Assembly (NCBI GenBank): GCA_035631655.1
Contig: DASQIH010000255.1
Span: 1 to 44,936 of the forward strand
Direction: 5' to 3'
DNA from: Gp1-AA122 sp035631655
GTDB taxonomy: Bacteria > Acidobacteriota > Terriglobia > Terriglobales > Acidobacteriaceae
DNA: 44,936 nt
This document shows, one piece after another, positions 44,369 through 44,936 of this stretch. The position numbers and the translations under genes were made by a program. Numbering within the stretch: the stretch's first letter is position 1; every line of letters begins with the position of its first letter. The notes beneath the pieces are model-generated. The model was not told the origin of the DNA and searched no databases. It saw only the letters and a program-made list of their open reading frames with translations.

Positions 44369-44620
44369 TTGCGTCAACCACCGGCTATCTCAAAGAATGC
44401 CGCTGAAACATCTTTGATCGCAGCAGGTGAGGCGAAGAGCCCTTCTATCGGTCCTCCGTCATCTCAGGCGCAAACCCAGCATGAGATCGCTGAACTAAAG
44501 GGAATCTTGCGCAAAGTGAACAAACTGGCTTCTACCGCCTTGCGCCTGGCCGCACAGCGCAAGACTTCCCTGGTCAATGAAGCCATCTTGCTCGATGCCA
44601 CCGCGGAGGCACTGCTGTGA
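44369..44620 (+). CDS. Possible small helical protein
   Basis: 83 residues from a TTG. The second half (HEIAELKGILRKVNKLASTALRLAAQRKTSLVNEAILLDATAEALL, read in parts) is a plausible amphipathic helix pair; the first half is low quality. No clear ribosome site. The same strand continues with the P-loop ATPase, so it could be its upstream partner. Support is weak. Confidence 0.35.
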   Translation: MRQPPAISKNAAETSLIAAGEAKSPSIGPPSSQAQTQHEIAELKGILRKVNKLASTALRLAAQRKTSLVNEAILLDATAEALL

Positions 44621-44767
44621 AAGATACGGACCGGCAGAAAGCCATTCCCGCTCCACGCCGGGTTCTGGTCTGCCAGTTCGAGCTGCCCTTGCCCCAGTTC
44701 GTCAATCGCTTGCTGGTCATGCGGCGTAATCTCGGTCCCGCTGCCGATCATCGCTTCCCCAACCACG

Positions 44768-44936
44768 GTGTTGTCGCTGGCTCAGCTGCTCGAACAACAG
44801 CCGCCTACTCCACCGCCTTCCCTAGTCGAGCCAGGACTGCTGCCGGCACAAGGTATCTGGTTCGTAGGCGGAGAGCCTAAGGTGGGAAAATCCTTGCTGG
44901 TCGCCAATCTCGCATTGGCGTTGGCCGCCGGTTCCC
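44768..44936 (+). CDS. P-loop ATPase, RepA/AAA-like (N-terminus only, cut by window end)
   Basis: The frame from a GTG at 44768 gives a helical segment VLSLAQLLEQQ, a Pro-rich spacer, then GIWFVGGEPKVGKSLLVANL with a clear Walker A (GEPKVGKS), followed by ALALAAG at the edge. This resembles the N-terminal part of RepA-type hexameric ATPases and related AAA_25 proteins. No stop occurs in this frame back to 44620, so the start could be a little earlier. Plasmid, phage or chromosomal origin cannot be judged here. Confidence 0.6.
   Translation, partial: MLSLAQLLEQQPPTPPPSLVEPGLLPAQGIWFVGGEPKVGKSLLVANLALALAAGS

Noticed and set aside
44617..44880. An 87-codon frame overlapping the P-loop ATPase start, and the opposing frame 44464-44766
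   Set aside because: The frame ending at the window edge contains a clear Walker A motif and wins over both; the other two have no recognisable pattern. The short ATGA overlap with the upstream frame was tempting but not enough.

Overview
The window is a GC-rich bacterial chromosome segment with a continuous run of mostly housekeeping genes on both strands. It shows no phage module, no CRISPR array, and no tRNA or rRNA gene that I can see. I infer an Acidobacteriota (Terriglobia / Koribacter-like) origin. The reasons are the MarR proteins with an acidobacterial-type N-terminus, a class II ribonucleotide reductase, a Ser/Gln-rich secreted protein with an LPATA-type tail, several exported proteins of the kind common in that phylum, and abundant intergenic palindromes and heptanucleotide repeats. 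This is an inference from protein style, not from a search.

Layout. 1-2.4 kb: a MarR regulator followed by a ClC chloride channel/exchanger with CBS domains, cut by the window edge. 2.5-5.5 kb: purB, a secreted HEAT-repeat protein and an adenosine-specific kinase-type protein. 5.5-7.3 kb: doxX and a second marR, with two matching perfect palindromes that look like the operators of that MarR, then larB. 7.3-9.1 kb: a gene-poor stretch with an RNase H-like gene and two candidate structured transcripts. The better one is a ~260-nt minus-strand RNA carrying an 18-codon ORF. Its Shine-Dalgarno sequence can pair over 14 nt with the 16S rRNA tail and is also complementary over 10 nt to a site further down the same RNA. 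9.1-14.7 kb: ubiX, a ChaN-like protein, a Nudix hydrolase, an exported protein and a PE-LIG (LigD-type) DNA ligase. 14.7-25.9 kb: an exported protein, an STN-domain protein, uvrA, a CPBP protease, pyrE, mtnA, a small membrane protein, the two subunits of a 3-oxoacid CoA-transferase, and tyrA. 26-33.1 kb: a radical SAM protein, a DUF983 protein, a PuuE-like deacetylase, membrane and exported proteins, and an ECF sigma factor translationally coupled to a double-VOC protein. 33.4-37.6 kb: the LPATA protein, a response regulator with a PAS domain, a PAS-only protein and an exported amidohydrolase. 37.8-41.8 kb: a promoter, a structured leader, a small conserved-looking gene and nrdJ (B12-dependent RNR). 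41.8-44.9 kb: an array of short repeats resembling an IS end, an exported amidase and the start of a P-loop ATPase.

The most unusual theme is repetitive DNA. At least ten tracts of degenerate heptanucleotide tandem repeats and six or seven dispersed inverted repeats sit between genes. The same kinds of repeat also occur in frame inside genes: one element of about 140 bp in the interdomain linker of the DNA ligase, and three separate elements in nrdJ (a three-hairpin block, a palindrome and a heptamer tract). Repeats also supply the stop codons of the ligase and of scoA. This resembles the Rickettsia palindromic elements that add peptide segments to proteins, and it is the best candidate here for an under-described phenomenon, together with the small SD-sequestering RNA at 8.6-8.85 kb.

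Starts were re-chosen where a Shine-Dalgarno site, a signal peptide or family length favoured an internal codon; these cases are stated.
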